From an uncultured Porphyromonadaceae bacterium (GTDB lineage Bacteria; Bacteroidota; Bacteroidia; Bacteroidales; Muribaculaceae): DNA of 14,884 nt. The position numbers and the translations under genes were made by a program. Positions 1 through 7,033 of this stretch are shown piece after piece; position 1 is the stretch's first letter; every line of letters starts with the position of its first letter. Under the pieces are notes generated by a model. That model was not told the DNA's origin. It did not search any database and saw only the letters and a list, made by a program, of their open reading frames with translations. The DNA lies in contig URLF01000064.1 in the NCBI GenBank assembly GCA_900548705.1, forward strand, positions 1-14,884, in the 5' to 3' direction.

Positions 1-1
1 C

Positions 2-502
2 CGCGCGCTGCGTCGGCTTGGAGAAGGGGTCATCGGCTCGTCAGTCCATCCCAACGCCCTTGAGAACGCCATCCACACCGCCGATGTGGTCATCGCCACC
101 TCCCTGCGATGCCGTGTCGTGGTCGATGCCGAGGGGGAGAGGATAATGAAGAAGGGGGTGTTGGTGTTCGACCTTTCTGACGAACCGGGCAAGGCATTCC
201 CGGCCATGGAGCTTGTCGACCTCGGGGAACAACATCCCCGTTCACCCCTATCAGGCCGTCACTACTGCCATTTCAACGTAGGGAGCGCGGTGCCGCGCAC
301 CTCGGCCATGGCCCTGAGCGACACCTTCATCACAATGCTCGACGACATCGCCGGATGCGGGGCCTGCTCCTCAGCCATCCAGCTCACCGGAGGCCTGCAG
401 AAAGCCACCCTCACATTCCTCGGCAAAGCCGTCAACCGCCGTGTCGCCGAAATCGCCGGTGTCCGCTACACCGACATCAACCTCCTCCTCTCCCTCAGCT
501 GA
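2..502 (+). CDS. Alanine dehydrogenase-like protein, 3' part only
   Basis: The gene enters from the left edge and ends at TGA 500-502, leaving 166 residues of its C-terminal part. The visible piece fits the C-terminal (NAD-binding and closing) part of the alanine dehydrogenase / PNT family, which converts L-alanine to pyruvate and ammonia with NAD in the cytoplasm. It has a Rossmann-like turn, ADVVIATSLR at about residues 27-36 of the fragment, then a beta strand (KKGVLVFDLSDEPGKAF) where the family carries the 'G-S-V-I-V-D' segment. The VPRTSAMALS stretch resembles the family's 'ARTAS..LSN' motif after the NAD domain. The end (KAVNRRVAEIAGVRYTDINLLL) matches the style of Bacteroidales alanine dehydrogenases. 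The dinucleotide-binding glycine loop and the substrate lysine lie outside the window, so the exact family member is inferred. It runs 34 bases ahead of the RNase H gene on the same strand. Confidence 0.72.
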   Translation, partial: RALRRLGEGVIGSSVHPNALENAIHTADVVIATSLRCRVVVDAEGERIMKKGVLVFDLSDEPGKAFPAMELVDLGEQHPRSPLSGRHYCHFNVGSAVPRTSAMALSDTFITMLDDIAGCGACSSAIQLTGGLQKATLTFLGKAVNRRVAEIAGVRYTDINLLLSLS

Positions 503-536
503 CCTGACAGCGGGGAAACGAATCAATCACACAACA

Positions 537-1292
537 ATGGCTGAAAAACGTAAATTCTATGTCGTATGGGAAGGGAGAGACCCGGGGGTCTATGACAACT
601 GGGATGACTGCCTGGCGCAGGTGGAGGGATTCCCGGGAGCGAAATACAAGTCGTTCAAGTCTCAGCAGGAGGCGGTTGAAGCGTTCCGGGGAAACGGTGA
701 GGAGGAGGAGACCTTGCTCACCCGTATCGCCCTCAAGAACCTCGAATCAATAGCAGCCACTTCCATACCGTCGAACCCGGCTCCCGCTACTCCAGCTCCA
801 ATTGGGACAGGGAAATCACGTTTCAATTCATCCCCGGCCGGGAAGCCGACAACCCCGCGTCCCGATTATTCCCGTATTCCGGAAATAAACCTCGCGGCAA
901 TCGCCGTGGATGGAGCTTGCGCGGGGAATCCGGGAATGATGGAATACCGGTGTGTCAGGGTTGCCACCGGAGAGGAGGTCTTCCATATCGGCCCATTGGC
1001 CGACGGCACAAACAATGTGGCGGAATATCTCGCGCTGGTCCACGCCCTCGCGTTGCTGTTCAAGCAGAATGATTCCACCACCCCGATTTACACAGACTCG
1101 GCCACAGCCGTGGCATGGGTACGCAACCGAGGATGCCGCACACAGCTCACCCCCACGGAGCGTAACCGGAAGATATTCGAGATGCTCGCACGCGCCAACC
1201 TATGGTTGCGCTCTCATTCGCCGCGCAACCCGATTCTCCGCTGGAACACCCCTATGTGGGGGGAGATTCCCGCCGATTTCGGACGTAAATAA
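537..1292 (+). CDS. rnhA: Ribonuclease H with N-terminal viroplasmin (hybrid-binding) domain
   Basis: 251 residues. RNase H cuts the RNA strand of RNA-DNA hybrids, for example R-loops and Okazaki primers. Residues 5-55 form the small hybrid-binding domain found at the N terminus of eukaryotic-type and Bacteroidetes RNase H (KFYVVWEGRDPGVYDNW, then AKYKSFKSQQEAVEAF). A proline/threonine-rich linker covers about 75-112. The catalytic domain follows from about 118: AVDGACAGNPG with Asp125, NNVAEYLAL with Glu163, YTDSATAVAWV with Asp187 and PADFGRK with Asp247, so all four metal-binding acids are present. The last one sits only five residues from the end, a compact C terminus normal for this subtype. 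The start at ATG 537 is chosen because the hybrid-binding domain begins at once; a longer reading from 441 would overlap the upstream gene. The gene is probably cotranscribed with the alanine dehydrogenase-like gene. Confidence 0.9.
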   Translation: MAEKRKFYVVWEGRDPGVYDNWDDCLAQVEGFPGAKYKSFKSQQEAVEAFRGNGEEEETLLTRIALKNLESIAATSIPSNPAPATPAPIGTGKSRFNSSPAGKPTTPRPDYSRIPEINLAAIAVDGACAGNPGMMEYRCVRVATGEEVFHIGPLADGTNNVAEYLALVHALALLFKQNDSTTPIYTDSATAVAWVRNRGCRTQLTPTERNRKIFEMLARANLWLRSHSPRNPILRWNTPMWGEIPADFGRK

Positions 1293-1320
1293 CGTGAGCC
1301 TTATATAAGAATTCACGTTA
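1290..1320. terminator. Inverted repeat between convergent genes, possible bidirectional terminator
   Basis: An 8-base perfect inverted repeat, TAACGTGA (1290-1297) and TCACGTTA (1313-1320), with a 15-base AT-rich centre. It starts on the stop codon of the RNase H gene and lies 17 bases from the stop of the convergent TPR gene. The position suits a terminator for both, but the stem is short and no clear T-run follows, so the call is tentative. Confidence 0.35.
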
Positions 1321-1337
1321 AACAGCATATCGGGGAA

Positions 1338-2153
1338 TTACTTGTGACGGGGAAGAGCCAGAGAGGCAAGCAATGATGTCACATAGGGAGTGGGATGCAC
1401 CACATTGGCGCGTGTGAGATATTCACGCGCCTTCTCGGCATAGGGACCGCAATAAAGCAGTCGCGGGTTCTCCTCTCCCGCCCCTCCGCCGGGAGCGTTG
1501 ACACCGACCGCCTCGCGGTTTTCCATATAATAATAATTGCCGAGCGCGAGCAGGGAATCATAATCGGCGGGGGCGACGGCGAGTATCGACTCATATGCCC
1601 TTATACCCTCCTCGAAATCGCCACAAAGCATCGCACCCTGGGCAAGCGTCATGAGGAAGGCGGTGTTGGAGGGGTCGCCCTGAAGCATCATCCGGCTGTA
1701 TTCGACCATCTTGGCTCCATCCTTGCGGTAGGTGTAGTAACGTAGCAGGTAGTTATCCATCGGGCGGCGCATCCAGGGGTACGCCTCCTTGACGCGTAAC
1801 AGGAAATCACCGTAGAGGTTTGACTTACCGAGCTGGAAACTGGTAGATTTCACCCTTGACAAAACCGAGTCGAACGGGATTTTTGCGTTGAGCGCCTTGA
1901 CCATCAGCTCCATCTCGGCCACGGTGTCGCCACGGACGGCATTGGCCACGATAGCCTTTCCGTAAGTGGCCGCCACATCCGGACGCGCCTCAAGCATCTG
2001 GTAATATGTGGCCGCAGCCTGGGCCCACTCCCCTTGGTTGAAAAAGCGGTCGGCTTTCAGTTCGAGACGGGAATAAGGGGTCTGGCCGCGCATCCCCGTG
2101 AAGGGGAACACCACCAGAATCAAAAGCAGTATGTTTCTAATAACAGGGGACAT
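1338..2153 (-). CDS. Exported TPR-repeat protein of unknown function
   Basis: 271 residues read from ATG at 2153 down to TAA at 1340-1338. The first 23 residues (MSPVIRNILLLILVVFPFTG, then MRGQ) form a signal peptide with a basic start, a hydrophobic core and no lipobox cysteine, so the protein is probably periplasmic. Helical tetratricopeptide-like units are seen at about 27-60 (ADRFFNQGEWAQAAATYYQM, ending in a proline), 130-160 (with KMVEYSRMMLQGDP) and 165-205 (AFLMTLAQGAMLCGDFEEGI, then ALGNYYYM). A glycine/proline-rich break at 218-228 precedes one last helix pair containing YAEKAREYLTRA. TPR proteins are scaffolds for protein contacts; no enzyme motif is visible. The gene stands alone, convergent with RNase H and divergent from manC. 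An upstream in-frame ATG at 2252 was not used because it would place 33 extra residues before the signal peptide. Confidence 0.72.
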   Translation of the reverse strand: MSPVIRNILLLILVVFPFTGMRGQTPYSRLELKADRFFNQGEWAQAAATYYQMLEARPDVAATYGKAIVANAVRGDTVAEMELMVKALNAKIPFDSVLSRVKSTSFQLGKSNLYGDFLLRVKEAYPWMRRPMDNYLLRYYTYRKDGAKMVEYSRMMLQGDPSNTAFLMTLAQGAMLCGDFEEGIRAYESILAVAPADYDSLLALGNYYYMENREAVGVNAPGGGAGEENPRLLYCGPYAEKAREYLTRANVVHPTPYVTSLLASLALPRHK

Positions 2154-2212
2154 AACGGCAAGACACACTATGAGATGGAATCTATCCTTGAAACGCAATA
2201 TGGGCTGAAAAG

Positions 2213-2243
2213 TTGCATATCTCGCCAATAATTTATACCTTAG
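2213..2243 (+). promoter_or_regulatory. Probable promoter for manC and downstream genes
   Basis: TTG at 2213-2215 (-33 type) is followed after 20 bases by TACCTTAG at 2236-2243, one base off the Bacteroidetes -7 consensus TAnnTTTG. The predicted transcript would start near 2250, giving a leader of about 60 bases before the manC ATG. No equally good promoter was seen for the divergent TPR gene. Confidence 0.4.
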
Positions 2244-2252
2244 CCCTCCCAA

Positions 2253-2271
2253 AACAGGATTAATCCCTGTT
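2253..2271. repeat. Near-perfect palindrome in the manC leader
   Basis: GGATTAATCC at 2257-2266 is a perfect 10-base palindrome. It is flanked by AACA (2253-2256) and TGTT (2268-2271), which extend the symmetry with one extra C. It lies just downstream of the predicted start of transcription and 37 bases before the manC ATG, where a dimeric repressor could bind or a leader hairpin could form. No known operator is recognised. Confidence 0.35.
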
Positions 2272-2308
2272 GAGGATTCAAGAATTACCCAAGAGCTACA
2301 CTTACGTC

Positions 2309-3391
2309 ATGATTAACCCACACCGTTATTGCGTCATCATGTGCGGCGGCATCGGCAGCCGTTTCTGGCCTTACAGCCGCGAATCGAAACCAAAACAGTT
2401 TCTTGACTTCCTCGGCACCGGAAGGTCGCTCCTCCAGATGAGCTACGACCGCATCCTGCCGATTGTCAAGCCGGAGAATGTGCTGGTCGTAACCAACGCC
2501 CAGTACGCCCCCCTGATCCGCGAGCAGCTGCCTGACCTCCCCGAGGAGAACATCCTCCTCGAACCGGCACGACGCAACACCGCCCCATGCATCGCCTGGG
2601 CGGCCTACCATATCTCGGCCATCGATCCCGAGGCAAGCATCATCGTAGCCCCCAGCGACCACCTCATCACCAACGAGCCACTCTTCAACGAGGCCATAAC
2701 CAACGGCTTTGATTTCGTTGAGAAGCACGACGCCCTGCTGACGCTCGGCATCAATCCTGTCCGTCCCGAGACCGGCTACGGCTACATACAGGTGGGTCAG
2801 AAGGCCGAAGGTGACATCTTCCATGTCAAGACCTTCACCGAGAAACCCAAGCTGGAACTGGCCAAGGTGTTCCTCGAATCAGGGGAATTCTTCTGGAACT
2901 CCGGCATATTCCTCTGGAGCGCCCGTACCATCATCCGCGAGCTGAAAGCCAATGCCCCCGATGTGGCCAACTGCTTCGAGAAGGGACTTGAATATTTCGG
3001 CACACCCCAGGAGAAGAAATTCATCGACGAGAATTTCCCCGGCTGCATGGGCATATCCATCGACTTCGCCGTCATGGAGAAAGCCAAGAATGTTTATGTC
3101 GAGTGTGTCTCCTTCGGCTGGAACGACCTCGGCACATGGAGCGCCCTCTATGACAATTCCCCCAAGAACCGCGACGCGAACGTCACCCAGAACTGCAACG
3201 TCCTGGCCTACAACTCCACAGGCAACATCTTCGCCGTCAATGGCGAGAAACTGGTGGTGGTCGACGGTCTGAAAGACTATATCGTCGCCGATGCAGGCGA
3301 TGTGCTGCTGGTATGCCCCAAGTCTGAGGAACAGCGTATCAAGCAGATGGTCAACGACGCGAAACTCGCCTTTGGCGACAAATATCTCTGA
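2309..3391 (+). CDS. manC: Mannose-1-phosphate guanylyltransferase (GDP-mannose pyrophosphorylase)
   Basis: 360 residues. The enzyme joins mannose 1-phosphate and GTP to GDP-mannose and pyrophosphate in the cytoplasm. GDP-mannose is the donor of mannose and, through GDP-fucose, of fucose for surface glycans. The nucleotide-binding signature is clear at 12-30 (CGGIGSRFWPYSRESKPKQ), followed by EPARRNTAPCIAWAAY (85-100), APSDHLI (114-120), GYGYIQ (157-162), FTEKP (176-180, with the conserved lysine), FWNSGIFLW (195-203) and SFGWNDLGTW (268-277). The length matches stand-alone guanylyltransferases; the C-terminal cupin (phosphomannose isomerase) domain of longer ManC/AlgA proteins is absent. The start at ATG 2309 places the signature at the usual distance from the N terminus; a TTG at 2270 in the same frame is less likely. 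It is the first gene of a plus-strand run, followed after 17 bases by the iron-sulfur protein gene. Confidence 0.93.
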   Translation: MINPHRYCVIMCGGIGSRFWPYSRESKPKQFLDFLGTGRSLLQMSYDRILPIVKPENVLVVTNAQYAPLIREQLPDLPEENILLEPARRNTAPCIAWAAYHISAIDPEASIIVAPSDHLITNEPLFNEAITNGFDFVEKHDALLTLGINPVRPETGYGYIQVGQKAEGDIFHVKTFTEKPKLELAKVFLESGEFFWNSGIFLWSARTIIRELKANAPDVANCFEKGLEYFGTPQEKKFIDENFPGCMGISIDFAVMEKAKNVYVECVSFGWNDLGTWSALYDNSPKNRDANVTQNCNVLAYNSTGNIFAVNGEKLVVVDGLKDYIVADAGDVLLVCPKSEEQRIKQMVNDAKLAFGDKYL

Positions 3392-3408
3392 CAATCAAAC
3401 CCGGAGAA

Positions 3409-4971
3409 TTGAAAAGACTCCGCAGACACCGGCCTGTCACGCCCGGGCGCGCATTGCGCCTGGGCCGTGTCATTATATCGGTAGTGATGCTGGCGGCAAT
3501 CACATTGCTGTTCACCACCCTCAATGCCCGTATAGCCCTGTCACTCGGCTGGGCGGCAAAATTGCAGGTCATGCCGTTGGCCATGACAGGAGCATTGACC
3601 TCCCTGGCCGGATGGCTTGTCATCACGCTCATTTTCGGCCGGGTCTACTGCTCCTCGGTCTGCCCTATGGGGACATTGCAGGATATCGTCTCCCGGATAC
3701 CGCGCATGCGCCGGCAATGGAAGCGGCGCCACCCCTATCATTTCTCCGAGGCCAACAACAAACTGCGCTATTTCGTGCTGCTTGCCGTCGCGGTCTGTGC
3801 GGTCGGCGGTCTGGCGGTGGTTCCCACTGTCCTTGACCCATATTCCGCCTTCGGGCGCATCTGCAGTACCCTCCTGCTTCCCGTGGTCGAGCTTATCGGC
3901 GGAAAGGAGGTGGTCTTGAGTTCCGGGATAGCCTTTGCGATTGCCGGAGTCACGCTGGTCGCAGTAGCCGCAGCGGCCTGGCGCAACGGACGCATCGTCT
4001 GCAACACGGTCTGCCCCGTGGGGAGCGCGTTGAGCATCCCGGCCAGATGGTCGCTCTATCATTTCGACATCGACACCGACCGGTGTATCAACTGCCGTGC
4101 CTGCGAGCATATCTGCAAGGCGAAATGCATCTCTATGGCCGACCATGTGGTCGACTCGTCGCGCTGTGTGGTCTGCTTCGACTGTGTGGACACCTGCCAC
4201 GAGGGGGCCATACGCTACACAACGCGCCGCAAACGGCTCTCCATCCCCATGATGCAGCGCGTAGGCGGGGAGGTAGGGACGGCCACCAACGCCTCCGCCC
4301 CCAATCCGACCCTCCCGGCTGTCAAAGAGAAAGCCACAGGACAGCCTGTGAAGATAGACCGGCGCAGGTTTCTCGCCACAGGCTTGCTCGTCGCAACCGC
4401 CCCGGCCCTGTCGGCAATCGCCGATACCGCCGCGAGGTTCGAGGCAGAGGAGTCTGGAGCCCGCAAGCTCCGACCCACCCATCCGGTGGCACCTCCGGGA
4501 AGGCGTTCGATGGCCGACTTCCTCGAACGTTGCACAGGTTGCGGCCTGTGCGTGGCCCAATGTCCGACGCGAGTGCTGCGTCCGTCATCCACACAGTTCG
4601 GATGGTTGCATCCGCTCCGTCCGGTGATGGACTACGACCGGGGAATGTGTGAGTTCAACTGCACCCGCTGTACCGACCTCTGCCCCACCGGCGCGCTCAC
4701 CCCTCTGACCATCGACGAGAAACATATCTTCATCATCGGCCACGCCCGTGTGGAGACCGCCAACTGTATCGGATGCGGACTCTGCGCCGAGAACTGCCCC
4801 AAACAGACCATACGCATAAAACGCCGCCCTGCGCCCGATGCCGGATATACCGGTAGCCGCAGCGAGTATGTCGCCCTGGTCGACACCTCCAACTGCATCG
4901 GCTGCGGAGCATGCCAGGAGGTCTGCCCCGCCACCCCCTACAAGGCCATAATCGTAGACGGCATAATATAA
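3409..4971 (+). CDS. Membrane polyferredoxin, NapH-like and NapG-like parts in one chain
   Basis: 520 residues. The N-terminal half looks like NapH: hydrophobic segments at about 19-38, 53-76, 120-141 and 171-190, the CxxxCP motifs GRVYCSSVCPMG (78-88) and GRIVCNTVCPVG (195-205), and two [4Fe-4S] sites at C226-C236 and C253-C263. The C-terminal half looks like NapG: a twin-arginine-like DRRRFLATGL (317-326) with a hydrophobic stretch to about 338, then four [4Fe-4S] sites at C375-C385, C414-C425, C453-C463 and C496-C506. In nap systems NapH and NapG are separate proteins that pass electrons from menaquinol to a periplasmic reductase; here no reductase gene is nearby, so the acceptor is unknown. 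The start is TTG 3409, because the first in-frame ATG would fall inside the first membrane segment; GGAG at 3403-3406 is rather close to it. The gene follows manC by 17 bases. Confidence 0.8.
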   Translation: MKRLRRHRPVTPGRALRLGRVIISVVMLAAITLLFTTLNARIALSLGWAAKLQVMPLAMTGALTSLAGWLVITLIFGRVYCSSVCPMGTLQDIVSRIPRMRRQWKRRHPYHFSEANNKLRYFVLLAVAVCAVGGLAVVPTVLDPYSAFGRICSTLLLPVVELIGGKEVVLSSGIAFAIAGVTLVAVAAAAWRNGRIVCNTVCPVGSALSIPARWSLYHFDIDTDRCINCRACEHICKAKCISMADHVVDSSRCVVCFDCVDTCHEGAIRYTTRRKRLSIPMMQRVGGEVGTATNASAPNPTLPAVKEKATGQPVKIDRRRFLATGLLVATAPALSAIADTAARFEAEESGARKLRPTHPVAPPGRRSMADFLERCTGCGLCVAQCPTRVLRPSSTQFGWLHPLRPVMDYDRGMCEFNCTRCTDLCPTGALTPLTIDEKHIFIIGHARVETANCIGCGLCAENCPKQTIRIKRRPAPDAGYTGSRSEYVALVDTSNCIGCGACQEVCPATPYKAIIVDGII

Positions 4972-4976
4972 ACCCC

Positions 4977-4995
4977 GACCGGAATCGTCCCGGTC
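4977..4995 (+). other. Small inverted repeat between the iron-sulfur gene and thyA
   Basis: GACCGG (4977-4982) and CCGGTC (4990-4995) can pair around a 7-base loop, in the 42 bases between the two genes. No T-run follows, so it may be an mRNA processing or stability element rather than a terminator, or it may be chance. Confidence 0.25.
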
Positions 4996-5013
4996 TCCAC
5001 CACATCGACAGCA

Positions 5014-5808
5014 ATGCGACAATATCTTGACCTGCTGAGACATATACGCGACAACGGCACTGACAAGTCAGACCGTACCGGGACCGGCACGCGCAGCGTG
5101 TTCGGCTACCAGATGCGCTTCAACCTCGAAGAGGGATTCCCCCTGCTGACCACCAAGAAGCTCCATCTCAAATCTATCATCTATGAGCTGCTATGGTTCC
5201 TGAAAGGGGACACCAACGCCCGTTACCTCCAGGAACACGGTGTGAAAATCTGGAACGAATGGGCTGACCCCGACGGGAATCTCGGCCACATTTACGGCTA
5301 CCAGTGGCGTTCCTGGCCCGGATATGACGGAGAGTTCATCGACCAGATAGCCGAGGCGGTGGAGACCATCAAGCACAATCCTGACTCGCGCCGTATCATA
5401 GTCAGCGCATGGAATGTCGCCGACCTCAAGCGGATGAACCTTCCTCCATGCCACGCTTTCTTCCAGTTCTACGTCGCCGACGGACGGCTATCGCTGCAGC
5501 TCTATCAGCGCAGCGCCGACACCTTCCTCGGGGTGCCTTTCAACATCGCCTCCTACGCCCTGCTGACCATGATGATGGCCCAGGTGTGCGGTCTGCGTCC
5601 CGGCGACTTCATCCACACCCTGGGTGACGCGCATATCTACAACAACCATTTCGAGCAGGTGGAGGAGCAGCTGTCGCGCACACCGCGTCCCCTACCCGTG
5701 ATGAAAATCAATCCCGACGTGAAATCGATTTTCGATTTCAAATATGAAGACTTCACCCTCGAAGGATACGACCCGCTGCCCCATATCAAGGCCGCAGTCA
5801 GCGTCTGA
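5014..5808 (+). CDS. thyA: Thymidylate synthase
   Basis: 264 residues, the same length as the Escherichia coli enzyme. It methylates dUMP to dTMP with 5,10-methylene-tetrahydrofolate and releases dihydrofolate. Conserved features run in order: [17 protein letters not shown] (20-36) for phosphate binding, [20 protein letters not shown] (42-61), GHIYGYQWR (91-99), the substrate segment [12 protein letters not shown] (123-134), the nucleophile Cys146 in [12 protein letters not shown], the dUMP-binding stretch [20 protein letters not shown], and [12 protein letters not shown]. The C terminus ends in AAVSV, near the usual conserved closing residues of the family. All catalytic landmarks are present. 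It lies 18 bases ahead of folA, which recycles the dihydrofolate it makes; this thyA-folA pairing is common and supports both calls. Confidence 0.97.
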   Translation: MRQYLDLLRHIRDNGTDKSDRTGTGTRSVFGYQMRFNLEEGFPLLTTKKLHLKSIIYELLWFLKGDTNARYLQEHGVKIWNEWADPDGNLGHIYGYQWRSWPGYDGEFIDQIAEAVETIKHNPDSRRIIVSAWNVADLKRMNLPPCHAFFQFYVADGRLSLQLYQRSADTFLGVPFNIASYALLTMMMAQVCGLRPGDFIHTLGDAHIYNNHFEQVEEQLSRTPRPLPVMKINPDVKSIFDFKYEDFTLEGYDPLPHIKAAVSV

Positions 5809-5826
5809 CCTCAACCCAGCCGACAT

Positions 5827-6330
5827 ATGACAACAACGATAATAGCCGCCGTGGCCTCAGACCGGGCCATCGGGAGAGGTGGAGACCTCGCTTTCCATAT
5901 CTCCGCCGACCTGCGCCGCTTCAAGGCTCTCACCACCGGCCACACAGTAATCATGGGGCGCAAGACCTTCGAGTCGCTTCCCAAAGGGGCATTGCCCAAC
6001 CGCCGCAACATCGTCGTGACCCGCGACCCCTCCCGCATCTTTCCGGGGGGAGAGTGCGCTCCCTCCATCGTGGACGCGATAAGGATGGCGCAAGAAAGCG
6101 GGGAAACCGAGGCTTTCATCATCGGCGGCGCACAGATTTACGCCCAGTCGCTCCCCTTGGCTGACCGCCTGGAAATCACAGCCATCGATGCCGAGGCCCC
6201 TGATGCCGATGTCTTCTTCCCGGAAATCACCCCGGAGGAATGGAAGCTCACCGAAGAGTCCCCCGCAGAGACCGACGAGAAAACCGGAGTGACCTACCGC
6301 TTCCGCCGCTACCTCTCCACCCGTAGCTGA
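5827..6330 (+). CDS. folA: Dihydrofolate reductase
   Basis: 167 residues. The enzyme reduces dihydrofolate to tetrahydrofolate with NADPH, regenerating the cofactor used by the thymidylate synthase encoded just upstream. Recognised parts are the N-terminal strand TTIIAAVASDRAIG (3-16), the catalytic Asp28 in HISADLRRFK, the NADPH-binding block HTVIMGRKTFESLPKGALPN (39-58), RRNIVVTRD (59-67), and the second NADPH-binding motif IIGGAQIYAQSL (98-109). The loop before the catalytic acid is unusual: where many bacterial enzymes have Pro-Trp (E. coli Pro21-Trp22), this one reads Ala22-Phe23-His24. Chain length and all other motifs are normal, so it is probably active. It is the last gene of the manC-to-folA run, and a strong hairpin follows. 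Confidence 0.95.
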   Translation: MTTTIIAAVASDRAIGRGGDLAFHISADLRRFKALTTGHTVIMGRKTFESLPKGALPNRRNIVVTRDPSRIFPGGECAPSIVDAIRMAQESGETEAFIIGGAQIYAQSLPLADRLEITAIDAEAPDADVFFPEITPEEWKLTEESPAETDEKTGVTYRFRRYLSTRS

Positions 6331-6367
6331 ACAGCCCCCAACAAATCGGTGTCACGCGATTACAAAA

Positions 6368-6408
6368 AGGCCGGTGTGTCAAAACTCATTTTGTTGACAC
6401 ACCGGCTT
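6368..6408 (-). terminator. Strong hairpin terminator between folA and the convergent lipoprotein gene
   Basis: GCCGGTGTGTCAA (6370-6382) and TTGACACACCGGC (6394-6406) form a perfect 13-base stem around an 11-base loop, extended by a G-T and an A-T pair. Read on the minus strand the stem is followed by a five-T run (complement of AAAAA at 6364-6368). This makes it a good intrinsic terminator for the minus-strand lipoprotein gene; the stem may also stop folA transcripts on the plus strand. Confidence 0.85.
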
Positions 6409-6432
6409 ATGCGTAAACCTGTCAGTCCCGGT

Positions 6433-6843
6433 TTATTTGCGGGTGAAAGGAATCATGTCGCCATCCTCGTCAGTGGCATAGAGGGTGTTGCCATTTATCC
6501 TGACAGAGATGGTGGCATCCACATTGTCACCCTCGGAATCATATCCTGTCATATAAACAACAGCACCTTCACTGAGATCGCCGGAAACGGTGTATGTACC
6601 GTTGACATAGTAATTGTAGGTATATCCGTCGTCATCCATCTCAGTGGTGGTCATGTTGAAGTTGCCGTTTTGGGAGAATGTCATTTCTCCATACATGTAC
6701 TCGCCGTCATCGGGATCGGTCCACTCATAGAACCAGGTGCCGACCAACGCGCTGTTGTCGTCGTCATCATCACCGCATGACACAAGAGCGAACGAAAGTG
6801 ATGCGAAAATCGCAGCAAACAAAAGTTTGAGATACTTTTTCAT
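6433..6843 (-). CDS. Small acidic lipoprotein, possibly lipocalin-like
   Basis: 136 residues from ATG at 6843. A signal peptide with a lipobox ends in LVSC, so Cys20 should be lipidated. Five aspartates follow directly after a glycine (CGDDDDDNS). In Bacteroidetes, a short acidic run after the lipid cysteine can act as a lipoprotein export signal to the cell surface, so surface exposure is a reasonable inference. The mature part starts with LVGTWFYEWTDPDDGEYMYG and continues as alternating beta strands rich in Tyr, Thr and Asp (MTFSQNGNFNMTTTEMDDDG, YNYYVNGTYTVSG, ATISVRINGNTLYATDEDGD). This resembles the lipocalin-like small lipoproteins common in Bacteroidales ('L.GTW' opening), but no exact family is recognised. 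An in-frame ATG at 6888 lies on the predicted -7 element and was rejected. The gene is monocistronic between its own promoter and the hairpin. Confidence 0.78.
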   Translation of the reverse strand: MKKYLKLLFAAIFASLSFALVSCGDDDDDNSALVGTWFYEWTDPDDGEYMYGEMTFSQNGNFNMTTTEMDDDGYTYNYYVNGTYTVSGDLSEGAVVYMTGYDSEGDNVDATISVRINGNTLYATDEDGDMIPFTRK

Positions 6844-6885
6844 TGTGGTTTGTTGATTTGTTAAAATTGGTTTAGGTTGATGGGG

Positions 6886-6915
6886 CAAAGTTACTCTTTT
6901 TTCTTAGAGTTACAG
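6886..6915 (-). promoter_or_regulatory. Promoter for the acidic lipoprotein gene
   Basis: On the minus strand, TAACTTTG (complement of 6886-6893) is a perfect Bacteroidetes -7 element (TAnnTTTG), 42 bases before the ATG at 6843. The -33 position has only CTG (complement of 6913-6915) 19 bases further upstream, a weak match to TTTG. Confidence 0.6.
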
Positions 6916-6944
6916 CATGTTTAACCTATAAAAACGCCGGTGCG

Positions 6945-6976
6945 TTTGGTTTTACGGAAATAAAGCGTTAACTTTG
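6945..6976 (+). promoter_or_regulatory. Consensus promoter reading into tRNA-Arg
   Basis: TTTG at 6945-6948, exactly 20 bases, then TAACTTTG at 6969-6976: both elements and the spacing match the Bacteroidetes housekeeping consensus completely. Transcription should start near 6983. It points away from the minus-strand promoter at 6886-6915, so the two form a divergent pair. Confidence 0.8.
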
Positions 6977-6989
6977 CACGTCAATATAC

Positions 6990-7010
6990 GCCTCAGGCAG
7001 CTCCTGAGGC
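6990..7010 (+). other. Hairpin in the 5' leader of the tRNA transcript
   Basis: GCCTCAGG (6990-6997) and CCTGAGGC (7003-7010) form a perfect 8-base stem with a 5-base loop. It lies between the predicted transcription start and the tRNA and has no T-run after it, so it is not a standard terminator. It may protect or present the leader for processing. Confidence 0.5.
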
Positions 7011-7033
7011 AGATTGACAGACATCCCCATATT

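Noticed and set aside
441..536. Earlier in-frame start for the RNase H gene
   Set aside because: It overlaps the upstream gene and adds 32 Ser/Pro-rich residues before the conserved hybrid-binding domain.
2154..2252. Earlier in-frame ATG for the minus-strand TPR protein
   Set aside because: It would place 33 residues before a normal signal peptide and overlap the predicted manC promoter.
2270..2308. TTG start for manC
   Set aside because: The ATG at 2309 gives the usual family N terminus; the extra 13 residues show no family resemblance and the TTG lies in the palindrome.
3541..4560. Long open frame on the minus strand inside the iron-sulfur gene
   Set aside because: It is a shadow of GC-rich codon use; its translation has no domain, and the opposite strand encodes clear ferredoxin motifs.
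4977..4995. Terminator before thyA
   Set aside because: The stem is six bases and no T-run follows; kept only as a weak inverted repeat.
6844..6888. Earlier in-frame ATG for the acidic lipoprotein
   Set aside because: It lies on the TAACTTTG element, so it would be upstream of the transcription start, and it spoils the signal peptide.
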